DNA of 64,000 nt from Sphingobium sp. SCG-1 (GCF_002953135.1 NZ_CP026372.1:3645501-3709500); one strand, 5' to 3'; shown: positions 50,702-60,034, numbered from the stretch's first letter. Program-made: numbers and translations. The notes: generated by a model not told the origin, from the letters alone.

Positions 50702-51594
50702 AGATTGTCGGGTGCTGGCAGACCAGCCCGGGCATGTGCCGCTACCAGCGTATTACGGAGCAGCACCGCAATCGTCATCGGCCCGACACCGCCCGGCACC
50801 GGCGTGATCGCGCGGGCGTGTAGTATCGCTTCGGCAGTGGCGACATCGCCGACGATGCGGCTCTTCCCATCTTCATCAGCGGGAACGCGGTTGATGCCCA
50901 CGTCGATAACGGTAGCGCCCGGCTTGATCCACTCGCCCTTCACCATCTCCGGACGGCCCACTGCGGCGACCACGATATCCGCCCGGTGCACGACTGAGGC
51001 GAGATCGCGGGTCCTGCTGTGCGCGATGGTGACGGTGCAGCTTTCGTTGAGCAGTAACTGCGCCATCGGTTTGCCGACGATGTTCGACCGACCAATCACG
51101 ACGGCTTCCAGGCCGGACAGATCGCCGAGTTCGTCCTTTAGCAGCATCAGGCAACCCAATGGCGTGCAGGGCACCAGTCCCGGCTCGCCTACTGCCAGCT
51201 TGCCGCTGTTGATGATGTGGAAGCCGTCGACATCCTTGTCCGGATTGATCGCACCGATCACGGCGGCTTCGTCAATATGGGCGGGGAGCGGCAACTGGAC
51301 GAGGATGCCGTCCACGCGATCGTCGCCATTCAGTTCCTCGACCAGCTCCAGCAATTCCTCGGCGCTTATCGTCGTGGGGCGCTTGAACTCGAAGCTTTCC
51401 ATGCCCGCTTCGATGGTCATCTTGCCCTTGTTGCGGACATAGACGCTGCTCGCCGGGTCTTCCCCCACTAGCACGACGGCAAGCCCCGGTTTGCGGCCCT
51501 GCGATGCGACAAAGGCTTCGACTCCCAGCGCCACTCGCCCGCGCAATTGCGCCGCGAACGCCTTGCCGTCGATTAAAGTGCCGCTGATCGTCAT
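50698..51594 (-). CDS. folD: Bifunctional methylenetetrahydrofolate dehydrogenase/cyclohydrolase FolD
   Basis: 298 residues. The substrate site has VGEDPASSVYVRNKGKM with the catalytic Lys in the expected YVxxK arrangement, and the NADP-binding half contains VVIGRSNIVGKPMAQLLLNE and ITPVPGGVGPMTIAVLLRNT. FolD interconverts 5,10-methylene-, methenyl- and 10-formyl-THF for purine, Met-initiator and one-carbon supply. It follows yggT by 6 bp on the minus strand and overlaps the next gene, so it sits in the middle of an operon. Confidence 0.97.
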   Translation of the reverse strand: MTISGTLIDGKAFAAQLRGRVALGVEAFVASQGRKPGLAVVLVGEDPASSVYVRNKGKMTIEAGMESFEFKRPTTISAEELLELVEELNGDDRVDGILVQLPLPAHIDEAAVIGAINPDKDVDGFHIINSGKLAVGEPGLVPCTPLGCLMLLKDELGDLSGLEAVVIGRSNIVGKPMAQLLLNESCTVTIAHSRTRDLASVVHRADIVVAAVGRPEMVKGEWIKPGATVIDVGINRVPADEDGKSRIVGDVATAEAILHARAITPVPGGVGPMTIAVLLRNTLVAAHARAGLPAPDNL

Positions 51595-51600
51595 GGGCCG

Positions 51601-51903
51601 TTATCCTTGCAATATCAGCGGCGTGAAGATCGCGGGCAGGATGACCCGCTGAAGGATGTAGATCGCCAGCAGCACGACCATCGGCGAGAGATCCAGAGCG
51701 CCGAGATCAGGCAGTATTTTGCGAATAGGACGATAGATCGGCTGCGTCATCCGGTCGAGCGCATACAGCGCGTTGCGGACGAAATCATTGTAGGTGTTGA
51801 TTACGTTGAACGCGATCAGCCACGACAGGATCGCCTGAATAATGATGATCCACCACACCACGTTCAGCAGGATGTTGAGGATCTGATAGATGACGAGGGC
51901 CAT
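51601..51903 (-). CDS. YggT family membrane protein
   Basis: 100 residues with two hydrophobic regions, about 5-30 (IYQILNILLNVVWWIIIIQA) and 72-95 (LSPMVVLLAIYILQRVILPA), between which RMTQPIYRPIRKILPDLGAL is a conserved segment. YggT proteins are inner-membrane proteins often placed beside cell-division or recombination genes; some are suspected to influence ion homeostasis under osmotic shock. It starts 97 bp after the argB stop and ends 6 bp before folD. Confidence 0.92.
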   Translation of the reverse strand: MALVIYQILNILLNVVWWIIIIQAILSWLIAFNVINTYNDFVRNALYALDRMTQPIYRPIRKILPDLGALDLSPMVVLLAIYILQRVILPAIFTPLILQG

Positions 51904-52000
51904 GCGGTCTCCAGGTTGATCTTGTGCAGCGCCTTACCGCTCTACGCGACGGGCCGTGGAGGGGGCAAGCGCCGCGCTGCGTTTATTCCATTAACGGCCC

Positions 52001-52903
52001 TCAAAGCCGTACCAGCGTACCTGCGCCGCGCTTCGTGAAAATTTCGAGCAGCATAGCGTGTGGTACACGTCCGTCGAGGATGACCGCCGCGTCCACGCCC
52101 GCCTCCACCGACATCACACAGGTCTCAAGCTTCGGGATCATGCCGCCGGTAATCGTGCCATCGACTTGCAAGCCTTTGATCTGGTCCGGCGTCAGGTCCG
52201 TCATCAACTCGCCGCTCTTGTCGAGTACGCCCGGCACGTCGGTCAGCAAAAACAGCCGCGCCGCGCCCAGCGCCGCCGCCACCGCGCCCGCCATGGTGTC
52301 GGCATTGATGTTGTAGGTCGCATTGTCCGCACCGATGCCGATGGGCGCAATAACCGGGATCATGCCCGCACCGCTGATTGTGTCGAGGATCGTCGTGTCG
52401 ATAAAGCTCGGCTCACCGACGAAGCCCAGGTCCACGGCCTGCTCGACATTGCTGCCTTCGGTTTTCGTCGTGCGCACGACCTTCGTCGCGGTGACGAAAC
52501 CGCCGTCCTTGCCAGATATGCCGACGGCGCGGCCGCCAGCTTGCCCGATCCAGTTGACGATGTCCTTGTTGATCGTGCCGGACAGAACCATTTCCGCGAC
52601 CTTGGCGGTTTCCGCGTCGGTCACGCGCAGGCCATCGACGAAGCTGCTTTCCACGCCCAGTTTCTTCAGCATCGCGCCGATCTGCGGCCCTCCGCCATGG
52701 ACGACGACGGGGTTGATGCCGACGGCCTTCATCAGCACCACGTCCTCGGCGAAGTCGCGCGCCAGTTCCGGGTCACCCATCGCGTGGCCACCGTATTTTA
52801 CCACGAAGGTCTTGCCCGCATAACGCTGCATATAGGGAAGTGCTTCGGTGAGCGTCTCGGCTTTGGCGAGGAGTTCGGGCGAGGGATCGTACTTGCTGCT
52901 CAT
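52001..52903 (-). CDS. argB: Acetylglutamate kinase ArgB
   Basis: 300 residues. The phosphate-binding Gly/Lys pattern is in FVVKYGGHAMGDPELARDFA, the arginine-biosynthetic signature in VVHGGGPQIGAMLKKLGVES, and the C-terminal half has GGMIPKLETCVMSVEAGVDA. ArgB phosphorylates N-acetylglutamate, the second step of arginine synthesis, and alphaproteobacterial forms are typically feedback-inhibited by arginine. The frame is open to 52939, but MSSKYDPSPELL with ATG at 52903 fits the family. It lies 54 bp after yhhQ. Confidence 0.96.
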   Translation of the reverse strand: MSSKYDPSPELLAKAETLTEALPYMQRYAGKTFVVKYGGHAMGDPELARDFAEDVVLMKAVGINPVVVHGGGPQIGAMLKKLGVESSFVDGLRVTDAETAKVAEMVLSGTINKDIVNWIGQAGGRAVGISGKDGGFVTATKVVRTTKTEGSNVEQAVDLGFVGEPSFIDTTILDTISGAGMIPVIAPIGIGADNATYNINADTMAGAVAAALGAARLFLLTDVPGVLDKSGELMTDLTPDQIKGLQVDGTITGGMIPKLETCVMSVEAGVDAAVILDGRVPHAMLLEIFTKRGAGTLVRL

Positions 52904-52957
52904 GGCCGCGCGCATAGGGCAAAGGGGGAACGTGGGCAAGGCATAGCCCGGTATCCG

Positions 52958-53596
52958 TTACTGCTCATCCAGCTTCCGCCCGATCCACACCACCAGCGAA
53001 ATCAGCGGCGGTACCAGCACGATCGACAGCGCCACTTTCGCGACCATCTGCCCCGCCATCAATTCGAAGATCGGCCGCTCGCCATAGAAGGAGATGGTGA
53101 TGAACAGCACGGTGTCGATGATCTGGGAGATGATGCTGGCCATCATCCCCCAAAGCCACACCAGCCTTCCGTCGCCGCGTGAGAGTTTCGAGAAGATGAG
53201 GACGTTGAGCGTCTGCGAGATGCCATAGGAAATCAGCCCCGCCAGCATCATCCGCGCGCCCTGTCCGACCACGATCGGAAAGGCATCGACGGCGGGCGGG
53301 TACATGCCCGCGTCATGCGGCAGGGCGATTACCAACTGGATCAGCAAGGCAGACATGATGAGCGGAATGAAGCCCAGCCGCACCAGCCATGTCGCGACCT
53401 TCTGCCCGTGCAGTTCGGCGACGGCGCTGGACAGAATCACAAGTTGCAGGAAGGCGAAGATGCCTGCCTCCACCGCGAGCGGGCCGAGCGCAACCTGCTT
53501 CACGCCCAATATGCCCGCGGTGCAGGTCATGCCGCCATACAGCACGGCGAACACGAACAGGGAGCGGGGGATGGTTGCGTTGGATGCGCTGGTCAT
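52958..53596 (-). CDS. yhhQ: Queuosine precursor transporter, YhhQ/VUT family
   Basis: 212 residues with about six transmembrane helices, beginning SLFVFAVLYGGMTCTAGILG and AGIFAFLQLVILSSAVAELH; the helical end is LSIVLVPPLISLVVWIGRKL. The AELHG and SQIIDTVLFITISF motifs are characteristic of YhhQ proteins, which import the queuosine precursors preQ0 or preQ1. The frame begins at 53641, but MTSASNA at 53596 is the more natural start. It heads a run of minus-strand genes and is paired here functionally with gluQ. Confidence 0.92.
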   Translation of the reverse strand: MTSASNATIPRSLFVFAVLYGGMTCTAGILGVKQVALGPLAVEAGIFAFLQLVILSSAVAELHGQKVATWLVRLGFIPLIMSALLIQLVIALPHDAGMYPPAVDAFPIVVGQGARMMLAGLISYGISQTLNVLIFSKLSRGDGRLVWLWGMMASIISQIIDTVLFITISFYGERPIFELMAGQMVAKVALSIVLVPPLISLVVWIGRKLDEQ

Positions 53597-53737
53597 CGCC
53601 TGTCTCTTATCGGCTTTCGCAAAAAGGAAAAGCCAAGACATGTTAACAGTCTAGGCGTGGCAGGAAGCGCGTGTATAAAAAGCGTGTCCAAACGCCGGCC
53701 GGAGTTCCGGCCCTCCCCTCGCCGTTCGAAAGCATCC

Positions 53738-55066
53738 ATGACCAGATTCCTGATCGGCCTGGCCGGCATTGCCCTGATCCTCGCCATTGCCGTCGCCTTC
53801 TCTTCCAACCGCCGGGCGATCCGGTTGCGGGTGGTGGGCGCGGCCTTCGCATTGCAGGCAAGCATTGCGGTGCTGGTACTCTATGTGCCTGCGGGCAAAG
53901 CGGTGATCGCGGGCATGTCGCGCGGAGTCGCCAATCTGCTGGGCTATGCGCAGGCGGGAACGGACTTCATCTTCGGCCCCCTCGCCAAGCCGGAGATCGG
54001 CGGCGCAAGCTTCGCCATCGCGGCGCTGCCGGTCATCATTTTCTTCGCCAGCCTAGTCTCCATTCTCTATTATATCGGCCTCATGCAGTTGATCGTCCGC
54101 TGGGTCGGCGGTGCGATCCAGCAGGTGATCGGCGTGTCGAAGGTCGAGTCGCTCTGCGCGGCGGCGAACATCTTCGTCGGGCAGAGCGAAAGCCCGCTGG
54201 TGATACGCCCCTATCTCGCCGCGCTCACCCCGGCGCAGCTTTTCACGGTAATGACGTCGGGCATGGCGGGTGTCGCCGGCACGATCCTGGCGGCTTATGC
54301 TTCGATGGGGATCAAGATCGACTATCTGCTGGCGGCCAGCTTCATGGCCGCGCCGGGCGGCATTTTGATGGCCAAGATCATGATGCCGGACGACATCTTC
54401 CGCCCGCAAGGCGAACTGCCACTGGGCGATGAGCCGGACGTGCGCCTCGCCGAGACACGCGTGAGCGGCCAGGGGCCTGCCGCACTGCTGCCCGAGGGCA
54501 CGCCCGGCGAGCCGATGCCGATCGCCAGCCATGACGAGGAGCGGCCCGCCAACATCATCATGGCCGCCGCGCAAGGCGCGCAGACCGGCGTCAAACTGGC
54601 CGTTGCGGTCGGCGCGATGGTGCTGGCGTTCGTGGCGCTGGTGGCGCTGGCGAACGGCATCCTTGGTGGCATCGGAAGCTGGTTCGGCTATCCGACGCTC
54701 AGCTTCCAGCAACTGCTTGGCTATGTGTTCTCGCCAGTCATGTATCTTCTCAACATTCCATGGGATCAGGCGCAGGTCGCGGGCGGGCTGTTCGGCACGA
54801 AGGTAGTGCTCAACGAATTCGTCGCCTATATCCAGCTTGGCGCCGTGCAGCAGACTCTCGCGCCGCCGACTGTGGCGATCATCACCTTCGCGCTGTGCGG
54901 CTTTGCCAACTTCAGTTCCATCGCGATCCAGATGGCCGTGACCGGCAACCTCGCCCCTAATCAGCGCCCGATGATCGCGAAGCTGGGGCTGAAGGCGCTG
55001 GTAGCCGGCAGCCTCGCCAACCTGATGAGCGCCGCACTTGCGGGGATGATGTTGAGTTTGGGATAA
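53738..55066 (+). CDS. Concentrative nucleoside transporter (CNT/NupC family)
   Basis: 442 residues with eight or more hydrophobic segments. The family motifs AANIFVGQSESPLVIRPYLA and TKVVLNEFVAYIQL bear nucleoside-binding residues (QSESP and NEF), and CGFANFSSIAIQM is also conserved. It probably imports nucleosides with Na+ or H+. The region about 225-280 is a charged, non-membrane loop (PQGELPLGDEPDVRLAETRV). The open frame begins far upstream, inside yhhQ antisense; MTRFLIGLAGIAL at 53738 is the sensible start, although its ribosome-binding site is weak. Confidence 0.93.
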   Translation: MTRFLIGLAGIALILAIAVAFSSNRRAIRLRVVGAAFALQASIAVLVLYVPAGKAVIAGMSRGVANLLGYAQAGTDFIFGPLAKPEIGGASFAIAALPVIIFFASLVSILYYIGLMQLIVRWVGGAIQQVIGVSKVESLCAAANIFVGQSESPLVIRPYLAALTPAQLFTVMTSGMAGVAGTILAAYASMGIKIDYLLAASFMAAPGGILMAKIMMPDDIFRPQGELPLGDEPDVRLAETRVSGQGPAALLPEGTPGEPMPIASHDEERPANIIMAAAQGAQTGVKLAVAVGAMVLAFVALVALANGILGGIGSWFGYPTLSFQQLLGYVFSPVMYLLNIPWDQAQVAGGLFGTKVVLNEFVAYIQLGAVQQTLAPPTVAIITFALCGFANFSSIAIQMAVTGNLAPNQRPMIAKLGLKALVAGSLANLMSAALAGMMLSLG

Positions 55067-55137
55067 TCCGGGTAGCGGATTACGACGGCAAGATAGCTAA
55101 CTTCGTCATTTGCCTATGGATCGCAAACCTGTGAAGG

Positions 55138-57021
55138 CTACCACAGCTTCCCTGCCAGCATAGTCCAAAATCCTTTCTCTTCTCCAGCGCTTGCCAGTCG
55201 CGGCGCGCCATAGCCGCGGCATTCCAGGCAGGCGGCGCGGACCGATCCCCCGGTAATCAGGCCACGGGCATCGGCGACTGCCTGCAACGCCCATTGTCGT
55301 TGCATCCATGCCTGCCGCGCCAGCCAGTCAGTCGGCAGCGCCGCCTCCTGCGTATCGCTGTTGAGCCAGTCGTCGAGGATCTGCTCAAACGTATCGGGGG
55401 CTTTTTCGATATAATAAGGTTTAGCGTCGTCGGCGTCGATCTTAGCCAATCTCGCCGCCTCGGCAATCGCATCCTCAAGTCCGCCGAAACGGTCGACAAG
55501 CCCAATCTGCCGCGCGGTGCCCCCGTCCCAAACGCGCCCCTGTGCAATGCCATCGACTTGAGCGGGCGTTTTGTGCCGCGCCTTGGCAACCAGCCCCACG
55601 AAGCGGTTATACACAGATTCGACACTTGCCTGCCCGATGGCATCGAATTGCGGGCTTATGCCGCCCAGGACATTAGGTTCACCCGACAAGGGCGTCGTTC
55701 TGATGCCGTCCGTAGTTACGCCGATTTTGGCTAGCGTACCCTCCAGGCTCGGCAGAATGCCGAAAACCCCGATCGATCCGGTAATCGTCGCGGGCTCTGC
55801 AAAAATGCGGTCGGCAGGCGTCGATATCCAGTAACCGCCGCTCGCCGCAACATCGCCCATTGATACGACAACCGGCATCCCACGTTGCTTGGCCGCCAGA
55901 ATTGCCTGCCGGATTTTCTCGCCCGCCAGCACCGATCCGCCCGGCGAATCGACGCGCACGACCAGCGCCTTCAGCGACTTCTCCGCCAGCGCCTTGTACA
56001 GCAGGTCAGAGATCGTGTCCCCCGCCGCCGTGCCCGGCCCCGCCTCGCCATCCACAATGTCTCCGGCCACCGTCAGCACGCCGATCTGCCCATTATTAGC
56101 GGGCCTCTTGGCCTTCACGTAGCGCGCGAAGTCGATCGCCGCGAACCCGCCAGGTTTGTTGTCGCTTGCCGCACCGGCCACTTCCGCAACTCGCGCGCCG
56201 AAAGCTTCCTCCCCGCCTAGCTTGTCGACAAGGTTGGCTCGCAACGCCGCTTGTTGAAGGTCGCCGCCCGCACCCTTCACCGCGCCAAGCGGATCAGCGA
56301 CATATGCGGCGATCTGCGCCTTGGGACGGGCTTTACGGACGTCGTCCTGCCACGTCTGCCACAAGGCGTCGGCGAGCGACTGGTTGGCCTGCCGCGCCTC
56401 GGGCGACTGGTCTGTGCGAATGAAAGGTTCGACATAGCTCTTATAGGTGCCGACGCGATACACATGCGTGGTCACGCCGAGTTTGTCGATAAGCCCCTTG
56501 TAATAAGGCTGCGATCCGCCCGGACCCGCGATAAACACCTGCCCAAAGCTGTTGAGCCACACTTCGCTGGCGTGCGCCGCGAGTTGATAGCTGTCGGAGG
56601 TATAGCTGGTCGCATAGACAAGCACTGGCTTTTTCGCGGCCCTTACGCCATCAAGCGCCTCGCCAATTCGCGACATAGCCACTTGCCCACCGCCCATGAA
56701 CCGGTCGAGGTTCAGGACCACGGCCTTCACATTGTCATCGCTCTTCGCCGCATCCAGCGCGGTCACGATGTCCCGCAAGCGATATTCCTTCATCTGCGGC
56801 GCGCTGCCAGGAAGTGCGGAGAGCGGATTGACCGATTGCGGCTGCTCGACCACCACACCTTCCAGTTGAAGTAGGAGTGCGCCGCGAGACACGCTGGCTT
56901 CGGGCTTGGGAGAGTAGGACAGCATCGTATAAAGAGCGCCAAAGAACAGCAGCAGGAACAACAGCACGAGCACATCCTTGATGCCCACCAATATGCGCCA
57001 CGCGCCACGTACAAATGCCAA
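55138..57021 (-). CDS. sppA: Signal peptide peptidase SppA, 67-kDa type
   Basis: 627 residues. An N-terminal transmembrane helix lies at about 15-35 (KDVLVLLFLLLFFGALYTML). Two tandem S49 modules follow; the catalytic Lys194 is in VGTYKSYVEP and Ser394 in GDVAASGGYWIST, as in E. coli K209 and S409. The active tetramer degrades cleaved signal peptides in the inner membrane, facing the periplasm. The C-terminus ends LASAGEEKGFWTMLAGKLW. The start ATG at 57021 lies just beside a region of gene debris. Confidence 0.96.
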   Translation of the reverse strand: MAFVRGAWRILVGIKDVLVLLFLLLFFGALYTMLSYSPKPEASVSRGALLLQLEGVVVEQPQSVNPLSALPGSAPQMKEYRLRDIVTALDAAKSDDNVKAVVLNLDRFMGGGQVAMSRIGEALDGVRAAKKPVLVYATSYTSDSYQLAAHASEVWLNSFGQVFIAGPGGSQPYYKGLIDKLGVTTHVYRVGTYKSYVEPFIRTDQSPEARQANQSLADALWQTWQDDVRKARPKAQIAAYVADPLGAVKGAGGDLQQAALRANLVDKLGGEEAFGARVAEVAGAASDNKPGGFAAIDFARYVKAKRPANNGQIGVLTVAGDIVDGEAGPGTAAGDTISDLLYKALAEKSLKALVVRVDSPGGSVLAGEKIRQAILAAKQRGMPVVVSMGDVAASGGYWISTPADRIFAEPATITGSIGVFGILPSLEGTLAKIGVTTDGIRTTPLSGEPNVLGGISPQFDAIGQASVESVYNRFVGLVAKARHKTPAQVDGIAQGRVWDGGTARQIGLVDRFGGLEDAIAEAARLAKIDADDAKPYYIEKAPDTFEQILDDWLNSDTQEAALPTDWLARQAWMQRQWALQAVADARGLITGGSVRAACLECRGYGAPRLASAGEEKGFWTMLAGKLW

Positions 57022-57398
57022 GGGTGCTGCCTTCCGTTTCGGTTCTGTCTCCAGCTAATGCGTCAGGTGTCCCGCTTCAATGGAGCCGCCTTTTCCAATA
57101 TGGTCGCCTACTAGCCGCAGCACTGCGTAAACCTCTTCATCGACGATGCCTCTGCCGCTCGTCGACTGTCCGACGACGCCTTAAGGAATCACAAGGGCAT
57201 TACCGTCGTATATTTCGTCAGCGACAGCGCGAAGTGGGAAGAGGCGCTGCCGACGGCAGGATGAAGAAGCAGGTGAGAACCTCGGGCGGCGCCCCACGAC
57301 CGTCTCGAAGCTGCGGCACATAATTGCCGTACGATCGAAACAGCATCTTCAATTTTTTATATTTCGATACGCATTGAAAACGCAATTTCAGAGGAAAC
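57022..57398 (+). pseudogene. 377-bp spacer with a gene remnant at 57115-57264
   Basis: Between sppA and phhA one frame, open from after a TAG at 57112-57114 to a TGA at 57262, reads LFIDDASAARRLSDDALRN then GITVVYFVSDSAKWEEALPT and stops, without a start codon. The composition (alternating hydrophobics, then W-E-E-A-L) looks like the conserved end of a real protein, so it is probably a decayed gene. The remainder, 57300-57390, is AT-rich (TTCAATTTTTTATATTTCG) and could include the phhA promoter. I see no other gene here. Confidence 0.35.
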
Positions 57399-58286
57399 AT
57401 GCAATATGCGTGCATGGCAAGCACTGACCTTATCCGCCCAGCGTCCGCAGCATCGGACTGGACCATCCCCCAGGGGTGGAAGCACTATACGGCGTCCGAA
57501 CATGCGATGTGGGACCAGCTATTCGAACGGCAGGTGAAACTCTTGCCGGGGCGGGCTGCGCCGGAATTCCTGGCGGGACTGGATATTCTTCGCCTATCGC
57601 GCCCAGGAATTCCGAACTTTGACGAATTGTCGGAACGGCTGATGAAGGCGACCGGCTGGCAGGTCGTGCCCGTTCCCGGCCTGATCCCGGACGACGTGTT
57701 CTTCGATCATCTCGCAAATCGCCGCTTTGTGGCCGGAAATTTCATCCGCAAGCCCGAACAAATTGATTATCTGCAGGAGCCGGACGTTTTCCATGACGTC
57801 TTCGGGCATGTCCCGCTGCTGGCGAACCCGGTTTTCGCCGACTACATGCAGGCCTATGGTGTCGGCGGGCAGCGTGCGGCGAACGGCGGCGTCATCGAGA
57901 AGCTTGCCCGGTTATACTGGTACACAGTCGAATTCGGTCTGATTCGCAGCGGCGACCAGGGACTGAAGATTTACGGCGCTGGCATTGTCTCCTCCTTTGG
58001 CGAGACGATCTTCAGCCTCGATGATCCTTCGCCCAATCGCCTGGGTTTCGATGTCCGACGATTGATGCGCACCAAATACCGGATCGACGACTACCAACAG
58101 AATTACTTCGTGATCGACAGCTTCGAGGATTTGCTGCGCCAGACACTACAAACGGATTTCGGCCCTCTCTATGCCGAACTTGAGGACGCGCCCGACATCG
58201 AGATCGAGACGATCCTGCCGACCGACGCGGTATATACCCATGGCACGCAAAGTTATGCCCGCGAGAAGGCGACAGAACAGGCTTAG
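57399..58286 (+). CDS. phhA: Phenylalanine 4-monooxygenase
   Basis: 295 residues. The iron-binding triad is H132 and H137 in VFHDVFGHVPLL plus E178 in YWYTVEFG. The family fold continues with YGAGIVSSFGETIFSLDD. It hydroxylates Phe to Tyr with tetrahydropterin and O2, feeding tyrosine degradation. The bacterial enzyme lacks the eukaryotic regulatory domain, and the length is normal. The ribosome-binding site AGAGGA precedes the ATG. It stands alone; pterin recycling (PhhB) is not in the window. Confidence 0.97.
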   Translation: MQYACMASTDLIRPASAASDWTIPQGWKHYTASEHAMWDQLFERQVKLLPGRAAPEFLAGLDILRLSRPGIPNFDELSERLMKATGWQVVPVPGLIPDDVFFDHLANRRFVAGNFIRKPEQIDYLQEPDVFHDVFGHVPLLANPVFADYMQAYGVGGQRAANGGVIEKLARLYWYTVEFGLIRSGDQGLKIYGAGIVSSFGETIFSLDDPSPNRLGFDVRRLMRTKYRIDDYQQNYFVIDSFEDLLRQTLQTDFGPLYAELEDAPDIEIETILPTDAVYTHGTQSYAREKATEQA

Positions 58287-58407
58287 ATTATCCAATGTAA
58301 ACTTGAGTCGTTGCGCCTGTCAGCGGAAACCCGTCGCTTCTTTGAGGGTTACGTGCTGTTTCCTGCCGCGATGACTCGACCCCGGCCGTCGAAGCACCAA
58401 GACAGCA

Positions 58408-60027
58408 ATGAGCCTTGATGGATCGGGAGCAATGACGGCGAAACAACAATATGCTGCTCCAAGCGAGATACTGGACGGCATTCCGACCCCCCGACGCTAT
58501 TATGCTGCCGCCGCCGTCTGGTTGGCCATTTCGATGTCGGTGCTGGACAGCGCTATCGCAAACATTGCGCTACCAACGATTGCTGCCGAATTGCATGCGC
58601 CGCCAGCCGTCACAATCTGGGTCATCAATGCCTATCAACTCGCGATAACCATCCTCTTGTTGCCACTTGCGGCGATGGGTGATCGTATCGGTCATGCGCG
58701 CGTCTACCTGCCCGGCCTTGGCTTATTCATCCTTGGTTCGCTTGCGTGCGCTCTGGCGCAGAGTCTTCCGTGGCTAATCGCCGCGCGCATGTTCCAGGGC
58801 GTAGGCGCCGCGGGGATAATGAGCATGAACGCAGCCCTCGTGCGCGCCATCTACCCATCAGCCATGCTTGGGCGTGGAATGGGATATAATGCGCTTGTCC
58901 TCTCCATCTCGGCTGCGATCGGACCTACACTGGCGTCGCTGATCCTTGCCGTGGCAACCTGGCCGTGGCTTTTTGCGGTAAACGTTCCGATCGGATTGGC
59001 TGCCCTCATCGTCGGGTATCGCTGCCTGCCACGAGTAAAGGGGCATGGCCGCAAGCCCGATTATCTGTCCGCGCTACTCAGCGCCGGTATGCTTGCTCTG
59101 ATCGTCTTTGGCGCGGAGTCCTTTGCGCGGGAAGGTTCGTACCGAGGACTGGCGCTACTGCTGCTCGGCATCGTGATCGGCGCGGTGCTCATACACCGCG
59201 AATGGCGGAAGCCAGCGCCCTTGTTCCCGCTCGATCTTCTGCGGATTCCCGTTTTCTCCTTATCCATCGTCACGTCCCTGACATCCTTTACGGCACAGAT
59301 GCTGGCCTTCGTGACAATGCCTTTCCTGCTTCAGAGCGTATTAGGACTTAGCATCGTGCAATCGGGACTGCTGATGACGCCTTGGCCGATTGCCGCAGGA
59401 TGCACCGCCGCATGGGCCGGACGGCTTGCGGATCGATATCCTGCCGGATTGTTGGGTGGAGCAGGACTGACGCTGCTGGCGATCGGGCTTTATGCGCTTT
59501 CATCCTTGGAGCAGCATCCATCCACACTCGACATTATCTGGCGAATGGCACTCTGCGGCGCCGGCTTCGGGCTGTTTCAGTCGCCCAACAACAGAGCGAT
59601 GGTCAATGCTGCCCCACGAAGCCGATCGGGAGCGGCGGGAGGCATGCTCGCAACTGCGCGTCTCCTCGGACAAACGAGCGGTGCGGTTGCGGTGGCTTCC
59701 GGCTTCCACTGGCTTGGCTTGAATGCCAGCCCCACATTGTTGATGGGCGCCTCGGTAGCAGCGGCGCTGGCCGCCTGTATCAGTATGCTTCGCCTGCGCT
59801 TGCCGACAAACCACTTACCGTCGGGGCATCCAGTTATCGACCTACCTGGATCGGGAGGAGGGGCCTTCATTGGGAAGACGTGCTTTATCGCTGGCATTAC
59901 CTCGGTTGGCGGGCCTGAAAAGCCCGCCGAGATGCTGAGGTGTCATCCCGCCCACCTCCTTCGATCGCCACCCCCTCTAGCCGGCACACAGACCTTATCG
60001 AGCAGTTGTTTTAAGGCAAGTGATTGA
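58408..60027 (+). CDS. MFS exporter, DHA2-like (14 transmembrane helices), with unusual C-terminal tail
   Basis: 539 residues. The N-terminal domain includes YYAAAAVWLAISMSVLDSAI, ANIALPTIAAELHAPPAVTI and LPLAAMGDRIGHARVYLPG (motif A-like DRIGHAR). At least 12-14 hydrophobic segments continue to SPTLLMGASVAAALAACISM. Residues 468-539 then form a polar Pro/Gly/Ser-rich tail, unlike the usual short end, and a hairpin sits in the corresponding DNA. The tail may result from a lost stop or frameshift. Probable drug or metabolite export; no substrate known. Starts at 58408 or 58432 are possible. Confidence 0.88.
   Translation: MSLDGSGAMTAKQQYAAPSEILDGIPTPRRYYAAAAVWLAISMSVLDSAIANIALPTIAAELHAPPAVTIWVINAYQLAITILLLPLAAMGDRIGHARVYLPGLGLFILGSLACALAQSLPWLIAARMFQGVGAAGIMSMNAALVRAIYPSAMLGRGMGYNALVLSISAAIGPTLASLILAVATWPWLFAVNVPIGLAALIVGYRCLPRVKGHGRKPDYLSALLSAGMLALIVFGAESFAREGSYRGLALLLLGIVIGAVLIHREWRKPAPLFPLDLLRIPVFSLSIVTSLTSFTAQMLAFVTMPFLLQSVLGLSIVQSGLLMTPWPIAAGCTAAWAGRLADRYPAGLLGGAGLTLLAIGLYALSSLEQHPSTLDIIWRMALCGAGFGLFQSPNNRAMVNAAPRSRSGAAGGMLATARLLGQTSGAVAVASGFHWLGLNASPTLLMGASVAAALAACISMLRLRLPTNHLPSGHPVIDLPGSGGGAFIGKTCFIAGITSVGGPEKPAEMLRCHPAHLLRSPPPLAGTQTLSSSCFKASD
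59908..59928. terminator. Hairpin inside the MFS 3' coding end
   Basis: GGCGGGC (59908-59914) pairs with GCCCGCC (59922-59928) around a 7-nt loop. No T-run follows on either strand. It lies about 110 bp before the convergent stop codons, which are separated by 7 bp. Its position suggests that the coding region may once have ended upstream of it. Confidence 0.4.
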
Positions 60028-60034
60028 TCGAAAT

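Noticed and set aside
52058..53182. A 374-codon plus-strand open frame
   Set aside because: Antisense to argB and yhhQ, both with clear family motifs; the translation is low-complexity His/Arg/Asp.
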